Shown here piece after piece: positions 33,325 to 45,221 of a stretch of 64,000 bases of DNA. A program made the translations under genes and the position numbers. A model generated the notes under the pieces. The model did no database searches. It had not been told where the DNA came from and was given only the letters and a program-made list of their open reading frames with translations. The stretch's first letter is position 1; every line of letters begins with the position of its first letter. Source of the stretch: Macroventuria anomochaeta (Eukaryota > Ascomycota > Dothideomycetes > Pleosporales > Didymellaceae); contig NW_022985411.1 of the NCBI RefSeq assembly GCF_010093625.1, forward strand, positions 179,352-243,351, in the 5' to 3' direction.

Positions 33325-35001
33325 CTAGAACGCTACACCAACCATGTTCATATTCGGGCTGGGCGGGAAACGGCGTCCACTGTGCAGACCTACGTCTTTC
33401 GCAAACATCTCCTGCCCAGGTAGGATGTTGTACGATGGAGACACAGGCGGCCACATCTCTCGCATGCCTCTTGCGCTCTTTGTGCTGCGCTCACTGCTCA
33501 GCGCAACTTCAATCTCCTTATCCACATTGAGCGTCAGCGGCACGGGCACACGACGCAAACGCCCATTGCCCTTGAGCACGTTAACGCGTGCGTGGGTCGC
33601 GGGCTCAACACCCTCGTCGGGTGTGGTAGACCGGGTCGTCGAGTACGAGGAAACGAGCGTCACAGTCGTCGCGCCTGTTTCGGCGCTGTCGTTCGAGTCC
33701 TGCGAGTCCTGACGGACGTGGTAGGTGGTCCGACTCCCTGCTGTGCTGGGCCGCGATGGCAGAGTAGGAACTGGTGGGTACTCAACCTTATAGAATGGCG
33801 TCAAGTCCTTCGCTTTCGGTGTCGTAGGCCGCGATGACGAGCGGCGCAGCCAATTACTCAGACGGTGGAGCGACGTCGTGCTTGTCGAGCTCGCCGTCTT
33901 GGGCGGGGGTGGTGTGATTGGGTTCGAAGTCAGGGGGCCAGTGAAGTTGCGTGCGGGTGGGTAGAGGGAGAAGTTCGGTGCTCGGCGGAGTGCAGGAGTG
34001 GAATTTGTTGGGGGGTTGGGGAGCGGTTTGTTGGCGAGGGGGACGGAGAAGGCGGAGCCGATGTCTGAGAGGGTTTCTGAACGGACGTGCATGCGCATTG
34101 AGGGCGCGAAGTGAGGGACGTGGTGGGATGGGGAGGGAGGAATGCGGTTGCTGAGGGTGGGGACTTGGATTTGAGAGCGGTAGGCGGAGGCGCGGCGTTC
34201 TTCCACGATGGTGTTGAGCTCGCGGATTGCCTCGTCGACGTCTGTGTTCGCTCGGCGGAGACTGCTTGGTCGTGTGGGCGCAGTGTTTGCTCGGCTGCGG
34301 GACGGTGAAGGGAGGCGGGAGAGCACGCGAGCTGGTGTGTTCGCCCCGGAAGTGCGTGAGCGTCGTAGCAGCCCAGGTCCGCGAACGACGGACTCCACGC
34401 TGGCTTTTGGCTCCTCATTCCATGATGGCAGAGCTGGTGTTGCCATCGTGCCAACGGTCGAACCCGAGAACCTCCTCTCGTGCGTGGCCATGCTCTGCAC
34501 GCTTTGCACGCTTGAACGTCTCGAACCGGAGCCGACTGGCTTTCTGGGAATGTTGTGTAACGAAAGATTGGAGAAGTATGGTCCTGTTGCCGTTTCGTTT
34601 CCTCGAACTCGCGCCGGCGCGGGCATGCTTAGCGGTGACGGCTTGCTCGTCCAGTTGTCTTCCGTTTGGAAATCGGGGAGTGGGGATAGTCGTCCACAAC
34701 CGTCGCTGCCATACATTGAAAGTTGCAGAGGACGAAAGCTACGGCGTCTGGTATTCGATGGTACATCCGTGGCCATGAACTCTACGCTGTCGAAGCCATC
34801 AAAGTGCCGAAAGTTGGTAGGCCCGCTGATACTGGGTCGGGAATGTGATCGCGTTGGTCGAGTAAGGGTGGAGAGACTTGCACGAGATGATGCTCTTGCA
34901 GCGTACTCGCGACTGTTTGTTACCCATTGCGAGATGTGTTGGCTCATAATCTGACTCGTTGTTGGCCGCGGAGCCAAAGGATTTGTTGGGGAAACTGGCA
35001 T
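33325..35001 (-). CDS. Ser/Pro/Arg-rich hypothetical protein
   Basis: The frame is open from 35259, but the likely start is the ATG at 35001 (MPVSPTNPLAP). The upstream part holds an ACTGACAAC...CCCAG motif typical of an intron end, suggesting a spliced 5' leader. The product is 558 residues and single-exon. It is largely disordered, rich in Ser, Arg, Pro and Thr, with many SRP/TRP-like phospho-site contexts and repeated PPNP/PPPPK patches. Short ordered-looking pieces are residues ~15-35 (SQHISQWVTNSREYAARAS), a helix near DVDEAIRELNTIVEER, and the block LPVPLTLNVDKEIEVAL close to the C-terminus, which reads RRVPVPLTLNV. No signal peptide, membrane span or known domain was recognised. It is likely conserved within the class, with unknown role. 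Confidence 0.7.
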   Translation of the reverse strand: MPVSPTNPLAPRPTTSQIMSQHISQWVTNSREYAARASSRASLSTLTRPTRSHSRPSISGPTNFRHFDGFDSVEFMATDVPSNTRRRSFRPLQLSMYGSDGCGRLSPLPDFQTEDNWTSKPSPLSMPAPARVRGNETATGPYFSNLSLHNIPRKPVGSGSRRSSVQSVQSMATHERRFSGSTVGTMATPALPSWNEEPKASVESVVRGPGLLRRSRTSGANTPARVLSRLPSPSRSRANTAPTRPSSLRRANTDVDEAIRELNTIVEERRASAYRSQIQVPTLSNRIPPSPSHHVPHFAPSMRMHVRSETLSDIGSAFSVPLANKPLPNPPTNSTPALRRAPNFSLYPPARNFTGPLTSNPITPPPPKTASSTSTTSLHRLSNWLRRSSSRPTTPKAKDLTPFYKVEYPPVPTLPSRPSTAGSRTTYHVRQDSQDSNDSAETGATTVTLVSSYSTTRSTTPDEGVEPATHARVNVLKGNGRLRRVPVPLTLNVDKEIEVALSSERSTKSARGMREMWPPVSPSYNILPGQEMFAKDVGLHSGRRFPPSPNMNMVGVAF

Positions 35002-37143
35002 GGCTTGAGGCTGCTCGTATATCCGTGTAGCTGATCGGCCTGGGAGGTTGTCAGTATGATGTGGTCGAAAAATCCAGCGAGAATGTTGTGGAGATTGAAG
35101 ACGAGGTGCGAATTTGAGACATTTGGCTTCCAGATGCATATGCAAGGTGGTTGTGCAGCTCCACACGATGTGGATTACTGACAGCAAGGCAAACCTCTGT
35201 ATCTTCACCAACATGGAGCTGTAAGGTAAAATCGCAAGGGCGGCCAACACCACAGTCATTGCAATGCTGGAGAGTCGCGTTGTTTGTATGACGAAAGGAA
35301 CTTGTTCAACATACCACTGTGCCCTTTCTTCTCAGATGCAACATCATCCCCCGATGCACAGCATCCGCCGACCCCAATAGTCAACCATGAGTTCTTCCTT
35401 CGATGGCCCTCCATATTACTCAACGCCGCAGACCAGGCAGCTAATACTCCACCTCAATCGCGAACACACTCTTGCAGAAAACGAATGAAGCGGCCACAAA
35501 TTAGCCAGCAGGTACGCCTTCTCTCTCAAAAAATCAAAGCTCGAACGAATGAGAAAAATGCACAATGATGAAAGACCGCGGCAATGTACAAAGAAGAGGT
35601 AAGAGAACAGAGAGCAACCCACAATCGATGTGTTGTCCACGTTCCAGAAGGTCTATGTGAGTCTGCTCGCAGCTTCGGCCTGCTCAGACAAGCTTGTCGT
35701 CCCAGCCTTCAGCACGTCTCTCGGCTCACCACGCGACAGGTCGACATTCACCCAAGATATAGATGAACGACGCCTCGAGCAATCGCTACCCACTGTTATG
35801 CGCCCAATTGCAGCAACGCATTGCGATGTCGTTAACGTGCAACGCCAGCCGGCAGCTTTAGATTGATGGCTGTTGTGGGATCTGGGGGAGCTCATTGGGT
35901 GGAGGGCGTTTTAACCGCCGAAGACGTGCAGCGAGGATTAGCCACTCACGGTGCAATAGCGCTTAGGGCTTGAAACCGACAGATGCCAGAGTGAATGTGG
36001 CAAGCTGGGGTGAGCTTGTTGAAAGTGGGTTCATGCATTGTGGAGTGAGTGCCTGCAAGGTGGAGGATGTGTGTGGAATATGCACGGAAGGAAGATGCTG
36101 GGACGGGAGTCATCGTCCCATCGATCGCGCGAATGGACCTGCGACAGCGGCAGTTCACGATGACCATTGAAATATGAGACGCGTACCATGAACGGAAGGC
36201 AAGGCCATCATTGCAAGGTGGAGAGAACGTTGTCGTGAAATTCTCCAGGCTCTGGTGTTTGTCGAGAAGGGACAACCAGTAGAGTTGCAAGACATTTCTC
36301 ACTGGGCGATTTTCCAGAATTCCGAAACAAATGTGCATTGCTTCACAGCCAATCACCTCCTCAAATCGCCCACTTCTCAATCACACCCACGAGCCGCAAG
36401 CTCGTGTTGCTGAATTGCTTGAGCCAGCGCATGCTACCACACTAAATGTTTTTCAAACCTTGTCGGTCGAGCCGCAGATCTGCATGCATCCCGATCAGGC
36501 ATGTGGATGGGGCAATCCAGAAAGGGGAGATTGCTATAGCTTTGTTAGGCTCTGATGGTCGCCATAGCAAGCTCTGAGTGTTTATGCGAGGCGTGCTGTC
36601 GCAATATTCCTGATTGGTGATGACTGTCAGACGAAGTGGCATGCAGCAGAGTGTGAAGCTCACAGGCCTGTACCTGCTTGACGCCCTGGCTCAACCCTTG
36701 AGCAAGGAGATCAATTCAGAGTCCCAGAGTATGATTCTTAGGCACGCTAGTGTGTTAAAGGCTGAAAGACCTGTCTGAACGGGTATATTGAATAGTACAC
36801 TATGTACAAGAGCAGACCAGAACATCCCCTGGCCTGCACCGACCGAGTAGAGAACCATATGCCTGCTATTACTGTCGCCAAAGGAGAAATAAAATATCGC
36901 AATCGTACAGACCGGCGGAAACAGTGGTGTATCGATGTCCCGACACATGAGGAAGCCAGACGGACATTACTGCTCGAGCGTGGATTCGTGAACAGCAAGC
37001 TTCGCCCGCAAGGTGTGGTTCTCGTGCGTCAGAGCTTCGTTCAGTTCCATTGATTTACGCGTAGCCAGCACGAGCTTGTTGTGATTCGTCTTGAACGTTT
37101 CAATCATGCCCCTCAACTTCGTGAGCTCCTCGCGGAAGCGCGC
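35002..37143. other. intergenic, nothing recognised
   Basis: Upstream of the Ser/Pro-rich gene and downstream of the OM14-like gene (both minus). Frames are short on both strands. The piece 36802-37053 (plus) is open but lacks protein-like features. No repeats or RNA genes seen. Confidence 0.5.
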
Positions 37144-37793
37144 CTAGTTCTTGGGAGGGTAGCGCTTGAAGAAGTATCTGTCTGTTGTCAATTCCCATCG
37201 TTACTTCATTATCGACCATTGCAACTTACTGGCTGACATAGTAGTCACCGATACCAAACAACCCAACGATACCAGCCCAGGCCGCAACAACCTTGCCAGT
37301 CAGCTCGCCGCGGCTGTACTTCCTGTACGCGCCGAAGCTCAAAGCCGCACCAAGAACAGCGAGACCGACCGTGTTGCTCAAAACAACCGGGTTGTCAGCG
37401 TTTTTCCTCGCCTTGTCCTTAGCCTTTTCCTTCTTGGCGGCGGCGTTGTCGCGAATCTCCTTGGCGGCATCCTTGATCTCCTCCTCGCGCTCTTTGCGGG
37501 CGGCCTGGGTGTCGGTCTTTACAGATTGCGACTCGTAGTCGGAGGGGACGGAGGAGATGTGCGGGCTGTCGACGTCGACGAGAGAGGAAACAGAGTCCTC
37601 GGTGTGCTCAACCTGGGGCACGGCAGGAGCGCGACTGGGATGAAATCAGTATCAAAGCTCCTGGGAGCTGTCTAGGGAGATGACTTACGCCTGCGCATAT
37701 GTTAGCGATTGCCTAGTGTTGACGATTTTCACATGTACTGACCTCCTCGGGGCTCTGCTTGGGGCCGCTGGCGGCAACGTCGGCGTAAGACAT
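37144..37793 (-). CDS. OM14-like mitochondrial outer membrane protein
   Basis: Exons (minus) are 37793-37743, 37690-37689 (2 nt), 37634-37230 and 37177-37144; the product is 163 residues, MSYADVAASGPKQSPEE... to ...KRYPPKN. Residues ~45-85 are a Lys/Glu/Ala-rich helix (EREEEIKDAAKEIRDNAAAK). Two hydrophobic stretches follow (VVLSNTVGLAVLGAALSFGA and KVVAAWAGIVGLFGIGDYYV), ending at the short basic tail. That order matches the OM14 C-terminal domain family of mitochondrial outer-membrane proteins. Yeast Om14 helps receive ribosome-nascent-chain complexes. The second exon of only two bases (GC) is needed to keep frame. It is flanked by an intron of 52 bp with CTAAC branch and GCGCAG end, and one of 54 bp with GTAAGT donor. 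No single-intron alternative I tried restores the frame without a stop. Confidence 0.82.
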
Positions 37794-38625
37794 AGTGGTG
37801 TGTGGGGGTTTGGAGTGATAGAGAGTCTACAAGAGAGCGAAATGAAGATGTTGGGGGAGAGCTGGTGTGTTGATGGGAGAATGTAAAGAGTCGATCGTGT
37901 GATGCCGGAGTTGGCACACTCGCGCGAAACATACGTCATTCGAGCGTAGATAGCTAGCGCAAACAGCTTTCCGCCGGCCTACAAGGAACGGGAGCTTTCC
38001 ACAACTGATCGACCACGGTTTCAGCGAAATTCAATTTTATGCGCGCACTTGATCCTGGCGAACATCACGCACGCTAAGGAAGTAGAGCCTTGTAGTCAGA
38101 TGGTCGTATGCAACGCTGCAATGGTTCAGGCTATCTCGTGGTCAAGACGCAGTCACACAAAACAACCCTCAAGGGTATAACAACAGCCTCCAAGCAATCC
38201 GTATGCGCCTGACAGTCTTGGGCAGGGGAGTCCTCCTTCGACCATCATATGTTACAGGAATGAGCAAGTGTGGTGAATGCAGCCTCAAATGCATAGCTTC
38301 CGACCAACCACAGCCGCTGACAGACACCCACGCTACCGAGTCGCAAATATTGAACAAGTAGAAAAGACAAATGGCTGATTTCAAGAAGAAATCGTTCGAC
38401 GAGGAAAGTTCCCCTGATCGTGTACCGACCCTCCTGGGCGCATCCAGCAGAGGCAATCTAGCCCAGCAGTGGTCTGAAGTGCCATGATTCGAGAAGCCGA
38501 TGAAGGCTGACTTTTCCAGGAAGTGCGCGACTGGTATCTGATTCCGTACCTACACAGCTCACAGACTTGAGCGCGACGATGCACTGCAGAGAGATTGTGA
38601 GCCAAAGACCGTTGGAAAAAAGCTT
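37794..38625. other. intergenic, nothing recognised
   Basis: Upstream of the OM14-like gene and downstream of the LIM/RhoGAP gene (both minus). Only short frames on both strands without domains. Confidence 0.5.
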
Positions 38626-41600
38626 TTACTCTTCACCGAACACAGTCTTGTAATTTTCCAGTAGCGCTTGCACTGCGACGCGCTGCTGCTGAACATCACT
38701 CAACTCTCGCTGAATATCCATGGGTCGCATGATCGTGGGTGCAAAGACGACAGCAAGGTTTAGTGGTGTCATCTGACTTCATGTTAGTGGTGACCTCAAG
38801 TCAAGTGTAGTGTGTGTACATACTAGGTTATCATCCTGATGCTGAATGACTCGCGACAAATGGAAGACGAGGAACTGCAGAGTGTCACGATGCGCCTTTG
38901 GTATCTCATTGATAGCGAGCGCAAGGGCTTTGGATTGTGCTTCGGGATCTTCGAGTTCTACGCAGGTGTTAGTGTGTTCTGGTCGAAAGGTGAGTAGATA
39001 CTTACGACCAGCTTCCAAAAACTGATCATACACATCGAACGTGATCAATGGTACCGGCAGTCGGCGGAAGTAGTTCTTCAAAGCTGACGTGACGGAGTGG
39101 ATGTCGAGATCTGGGTCAGAGATGTCGTAATCGGCCTCCGACTCAAAGCCGCTGCGAACCTGGTTGACCTGCGAGCTGCCTCCACTCTTGCGGTACACAC
39201 CCTCAACATCCATTCCGCGTAGCTCCACCTCTTCAATGCAACGGCTGACGACTCCAGGAATCATTCTCTTTTCGAACTCGCAACGGGCGGACAAGTCGGA
39301 ACCGAACAGAACGGTGCTGGCATCCGCAGCCAGGTTTGTGCTGCTGTTGTTCATCTGCATGGGCTTGAAGCGATCGTTTGGCTGCTTGTTCGCGCCACCC
39401 TTCGCACTGCCGCCACCGAACCAACCCTTCGGTGTTTGCTCCTCTTTGCTTTTGAGTGAGCTAGACATTGAGGCGATATCCGGCTGCTGGTGAACGGATC
39501 CATAAGGCGTTCCAATGACTTTGATGTTATTGTAGTCCTCTTGTTTCTGTTCGGAGCCAAATGCACCCTTGAAACCCTTGGTAACGTTGGTGGTGAAAGC
39601 CTGGCCACCCTTCTTGAACTTAGAGAATTTGGTGGCTTTACCAGTCTTGCGAATGTTAACGACCTGGGGTTGCGCAAGGGTTGCTTCGCTGTCTCCATCG
39701 TGGATGTGTGGGAACGATGGCTCGTGCGGCAGATTATGGGCGTCGAGGGAAAGCTCCGATTTGCCGCCCTTGTGTTGGGTGTTATAGATCCCAAGCCCAT
39801 TCCCTGCGGCATCAAAGGGTGGTCCGCCCTTCTTGTTATTCATCGTCTTCTGGATGTTCTCAACAAGCTCCCTATTCATAGCAGAGAGCTTGGCATTTTG
39901 AGCTGTGAGGGACTCGTATTCCTGGAAACCCTTATCCTTCATCTGGATCAAGTTTGAGATTTCGTCTGTGAGCTCAGCCCTTTTAGAGATCAAATCCTCG
40001 ATTTGCCCACCGAGCTGATCCTTGAGTTTGTGCAGAGAATTGGCGAAGTCCTTGAGAATGTCTGACTTGAGTTGGTTGATGTCCATAGATCCGTTGCTCT
40101 CTTTGGCGTGCTTGAGATGCTCAGTCATGATCTCGAGCTCGCGAATGACCATCTCGCGTTGCGTGTCGAGCACAGCCATTGTGTTCCGCTTTTCGCGAAG
40201 GACAGTGTTCGCTTGCTTGATGTCTGCTGCGCTGTGCATGGACTCCTGCAAGCCGTTCTTCTCAGCTTCGAGCTCTGCGATGCGTTGCTGGGCGCGGCGC
40301 AACTCATTGCGAAGATTGACACTCTCCTCTTTCGAGTCTGGCGAGGCAATCGTGGGACTGCTAATATCGATGGATCCATTTGTAGGCCATTTCTTGTGAC
40401 CTCCCCTCGAAGTAACAGAGCCGCGCTCGCTAAGACTACGTCCATGTTTGTGGACTGCATTTGAGACGCGACGGAAGACACCACCATCCTTCTCGTCCTT
40501 GTCGTGGCTTCCCAGAAGACGCGCAAAGTCCTCGTCCATGGAGAAGTCGCCCTGCGCACTGTAACGGGGCAGGCCACCACCTGGCGCATACACATCTCGC
40601 AAACTCTCATTAGGTAGGCTGCTTACAGACTCACTGGTCTTGTGTGTGCTTGGTGGTTGAGGCGGGGCACGGGGAGATGTGAATGTGTCTGAAGATGGTG
40701 GTGGTCGTCTGTCGGCGGAACGGGCCGGGGGTACAGGCACGTCAGAGAAGCCTCTTGAGGATTCCAAAGGGGTGTTGATACCAAGACCCGCACTGACATG
40801 AGCGGGAGCGCCATGAGTTGAAGAAGTTCGCTGTGGGTGCTCAACGGTGGGTGTGGTTGGCGAAGGGCTAGGCCTATCACCAAGTTGAGTGGAGCCAGAG
40901 GGCCTCAGTGAGTCCCCACGAGCCGGGCGCTCCACGCGCTGAGTTGAGCTAAATGATGATCCCGATGCCGTTCCAGGCGAATCCTGGGTGCCAATCGGCG
41001 GCGATGACGTAAACGTAGGTTCGATCATAGGCCTGCTGAGTCTCGAGGACATCTCAACGCCAGGCGAACCGTGTCGCAGAGGAGAATCGCTGCTCTCTGA
41101 GTCCTTGCGTCTGGCGTCCGCCTTCCTGTTCTTGGGCACCTCTTGCAGTTGGAAGGCATCCGTTGCCGAAGAGGGAGCAGGAGAAGCATGCTGGCTGCGA
41201 GACCTCTCGTTGATCGACGGCGATTCACTGGACGTGTCCCGCTGCTTCCTCAGTGTATTGACTATGTGGTCAGAAGGCTGTCTCCCCTTCTCCTGGAACG
41301 CAATGTGCGGGCTGGCTGGCGTAGGTCGCTCAGCGGATCCAGACCTTGAGTTGTTCTCCTTCAGCTTATCGCGGGGGTCAGCCGTGGGTCGGTTGAAGTA
41401 GTCGCGGCTGTTCTTTCCGTCACCCGATGCTGACCCAGAGCCCATTGTTCGGTCCGGGAACTGCCTACTCGCGCGACTTAGGGGCGAAGGCCCGGGCGCG
41501 GGGTTGGGGTCGAGGGCGAAGGGAAGCAGGATACCGTCGTCGCCGGCGTCGGACTCTGAGTGTTTATGCTCCTTGTTGTATGTCGTGGCCGGGAGAAGTA

Positions 41601-42486
41601 TGTTGTCTACATAATAGCAATGGTCAGCTTCAGGATGGCGCATGCTGAGAGGAGAGTGTTGGAGTGGGAGAAGACGAACCTCTTCGCGCGGAGTCGCCCG
41701 CTGCAGGGGATGCATCGCGCCTGAAGTTGGAGGATGAGTCGCCCCTTCTGGGCTGGGGAGGTCTGGGAGAAGCATCCGCGGTTGTGGGTTCAGAGAAGAC
41801 ATCAGAAGGCGTTTCAGCGTCCGGTGTCAACACGCTGCGCTGTGACTGCTGCTCTTCGAACTGCGGTGGGAGTGCCGGAAGGGATTTGTCGACTTTGGGC
41901 GCTGCTGGTGCGGGAGGCTTTTTGGATTTCTTTCGACGTCGAGCCATTAGCGATTCATGACATGACATGCAGAAGATTCCCTGCGATGTGCGTGCATAGC
42001 GCAGGTTCTCAATCTTTCGTTTGCAATTTCTGCATCTGAAACAATTCGCACAGAAGGCCTGGTCACCGGTCAAGATAGCTAGGTCCTCAATCTTATTGCC
42101 GCAGTGATTGCAGCTATACGTGCAGTTATTACAGATCAGGGATCCGTCTCCCAGAAGCAGCAGATTGGCGTCCGAGTCGAGAAGTGTGCCGCAAGTGTTG
42201 CAACGAAAGCAGTCAATGTGCCATCGGTTGCCCGCTATGCATTGTCAGTATGTATGCTCGAGGGTTGGGGTGCGTGCAGTGGAAGGCACGAGGGGTCAAT
42301 GGGGGGCAGGCATACCGAGCTCGAAAGCTTTGCCTTCCTCCAGGATCTACGAGCTGTGTTAGCATAAGCAATGCGACTCGAGAACAGTGCCATTACCTCT
42401 CCACACCCCTTACACGGGTATACAACATCGTCTTGGTCGCCGTCCTGATCAAGCAGCGACTCCGGGTAGCCGCCTGGCGAGTCCAT
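38626..42486 (-). CDS. Rho GTPase-activating protein with LIM domains (Rga type)
   Basis: Six exons (minus): 42486-42397, 42346-42316 (31 nt), 42234-41680, 41606-39006, 38957-38824 and 38772-38626; 1,185 residues. Two LIM zinc-binding modules lie at residues ~25-80 and ~84-135 (CKGCGE, HIDCFRCNTC, CNHCGNKIEDL, CANCFRCRNC, CMSCHESL). A long Ser/Pro-rich disordered part spans ~150-580. A coiled coil lies around 600-780 (LRRAQQRIAELEAEKNGL and following). The RhoGAP domain runs from ~985 to 1,185 with the arginine finger at R1031 (VEGVYRKSGG) and the family ending NLAVVFAPTIMRP. Such proteins switch off Rho1/Cdc42-type GTPases and set polarity and septation in hyphae. The first LIM domain is spread over three exons. 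The intron 3 donor (GTTCGT) is weak, but its acceptor and frame fit. The long exon 4 carries most of the protein. Confidence 0.9.
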
Positions 42487-45074
42487 GGTGGGCGAGCGCA
42501 ATGTGTGTGAGCGCGGTCGTCGAGAAGAGAGGTGGCGGTGCGAGCGAACGGGCGGGGCGCGGCAGTGGTCGTTTGGCGGTGAATTCGCAGGGTCGAGCGA
42601 ACGGGCTCAGCTGCGGCGGCGAGCAAGCGGAGGTGAAGGTGAGAGAAGATTAGGGCGTGTGGTCAATAGCGGGCATGGCGTCAGCGACAATGCACACGCG
42701 GCGGCGACAGCGACAGTAGCAGCGAGCACCAGCTGTTGGCACTCGGGGCGTGAGGGCTCTGCGGCAAGTGAGGTTGTCGATATGTGGTAGCTCGAGGAGA
42801 CCGCCCGCTATGACCAGCGGACCCTGGGATCTCGCACTGCTAATCACTGGTAATCGCAGATGCACAGACTTCGCGTCTTCGCTGGACCTGCGCCGGGCTT
42901 GGAGGCGGCTTGAGGGTGGACCAGCAAGCTGGGGGGCCTCTGCAGATCCCCTCGAGCGTGGTTGGTGAGGCTTGCAACACAGGTTTGAGCGATGGAGAGG
43001 CTTGCAAGCAATGCCGCTGGTAGACCATGAGCAACTTCTCACCAGAGCACAACCTCAGCTGCAGGGCCTGTCTACCGCGTCAAGGCTCTTCGGAGGGTGT
43101 TTCATGTCGCCTGGCCACGAATCCTTAGCCGATCCCCACATCACCACACTCAATTCGTCCAAGCGCTCCCTCCATCCCAAAAACCGCGATCACTTTACGA
43201 CTCAATGCGGCGCCCATCACGCGTTCGATATTGCGACACACGGGACGGCGATTCGTGAACTGCCAGGATCGGCAGACCTGCCTTATGCTGGTGGTTGTAG
43301 TCTCCAGCCAGTCGTTTGTTGCGGTGCGCTGGAAGTATTTCAAAATAGAAAGGCGGATTTGTAAACCAAAGGCCTCAGCTCACACGTCCAAATGCGCAAA
43401 TGCAGGTACGTGGCCAGCTTGCTGACCGTCTGACACATGTCTGTCACCGTCAGATGCATCGGTGCATCGACCAGACAGCACAGCCCGCACGCAAATAAGG
43501 CATGTTTCAGACCCTACTGCGACGCTGCACTACTCTACACGTGTCCGCCGCCCGTCTGACAAGTAACGCTCACCTAGAGACAAGAGCTGGTGGCGAGCTA
43601 CACAACTGGCAACTGAACCTCTCTCTTGTCTGGCAAATGCTGAGTAATTCCCAAGTTCGTTGAGCTGATAACGTGAAAGAGGACTTTCAGTCGTCTGTGT
43701 TCGAGCTTGTACTCCCACCTGGGGCAGATTTGTTTCGACTTCATCTCGGTCATCACCTTATCAAATCACGACCCTGAAACGAGCGGGAATGGCAAAGGGT
43801 CACGGACGTGTTTCATCGTACCGAACGTCGCCTCAAAAGGATCCGCACCGCCGGTACTAGTTGCCGGATGAAGAAGCAACGTCTACCACATATCAACGTC
43901 GACAACCACAGCAACAAGCGCGGAGTACGACCCCAGATTATAAATCCATCTTGTCCCACTCACAACCATGCGCAGCTTCACAAGGAACAACAGTCAACAC
44001 GGTGCAATTATGATGTCCAGGTGGCTCGTGCTGCAGCGTCATGGAAATGAATGAGCTTATGGATGGTCGTCGATCTGTCAAGGCAGCATGCGTCCAGACC
44101 TTCGAACGTCCATATGTCGGTCACACCATCCCTCCTGCTTGGCACTTGGGGCAAATAGCGGCATGTTCCTCCAGCTAAGCACAAGCACTCATCCCCACAA
44201 CGAGACGACTACATCCCAGACGAGTTTCCTCCACTCTTGCACGATGCTCATTCCACTCTTAAGGGCAGTAGGAGGCTACCAGCCAGCAAAATGCGAGCTC
44301 TTGAATGGTTCAGCTATGCAGCTGCTCTCTGTGTGATCTCGAGGTGGGCCACTGCTATGCTTTGCACATTATACCATAAAGTGAATATCGACTACCACTT
44401 TTCGATCACTCTTGACTCAATCCTAAGGTTCAATTGAGCATCAGATAGCCCTACCTTTGCCACTAAGATTACGAAATGACTCCATCTGTTCTTCGTTCTC
44501 CAAGTACCTACAATCACGCTTTGGTTATGATCTCATATTTCACCGGACATCAAGTCCACACTCCATCTTAGAATGTTGTCATTTGTTTTTCTTTAATCGT
44601 GTGACTCCATTCGACTTTGACGAAAGGAGTCTTACGGTCATCTTCAATACACAGTTGCTGATGTCAAAGTAGTTCGCGGAGACAATTGTGACGTGGTGGT
44701 ACAGCAGTTTGGCCCCCAATGCACCGCAAACTGATGGCTCTTCAGCAGTCTAGTATTGGACGGAACAGGCAACCCGAGCATTACAGTTGGCATTACAACT
44801 ATGCGTATCTCTACATCAGCGTACATTTAGTCCTCAAATAGGACGTTGGCGGAGGCGGGCTATGGTGGGGCTGTTCTTGATCAAACAGCGCAGGTGCAGA
44901 GCTAAGGTACAGCTACCCCACTTCGACGGTTGAACATGGTTAAACATGGACGCTGGACGTGGGATCTGAACAACTATTTAACCAGCTCAGTTTCCCCCTC
45001 TTCTTCGATCCTCCATCAGTCCTCGATTCTCTCATCGACCTATCATCCGTAATCCTCCGTTCAACTCGCCTGAG
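42487..45074. other. intergenic between divergent genes
   Basis: Upstream of the LIM/RhoGAP gene (minus) and of thi4 (plus). I see only short frames on both strands. The thi4 core promoter should lie near 44,900-45,050, where a pyrimidine-rich stretch (CCCCCTCTTCTTCGATCCTC) precedes the putative leader. No repeats recognised. Confidence 0.5.
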
Positions 45075-45221
45075 ATGCAAGGGAGCTCACTGACCGTTAT
45101 ACAGGTACTCAGTACAAGTATGGCAGCTGCCATGCAGGATGTGGTCCGCCAGCAGGCGTTATCCTTATGTTATCAAGGTACTTTCAAGCAAAGTATACTA
45201 AACGACAAGTATACTGCATGA
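45075..45221 (+). other. 48-codon upstream ORF in the thi4 leader
   Basis: ATG at 45075 opens a frame of 48 codons that ends at TGA 45219-45221, within the first stem of the TPP aptamer. It is present in the unspliced leader. If the leader intron is removed from either candidate donor (45105 or 45178), the uORF is shortened and still ends before the thi4 ATG. Upstream ORFs in retained-intron transcripts are how fungal TPP riboswitches lower expression. Whether the transcript starts upstream of this ATG is not known from sequence. Confidence 0.5.

Noticed and set aside
33325..35259. Longer start for the Ser/Pro-rich protein, giving a hydrophobic N-terminus
   Set aside because: The extension contains an intron-end-like ACTGACAAC...CCCAG and reads as non-coding. 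The ATG at 35001 precedes the conserved-looking part.
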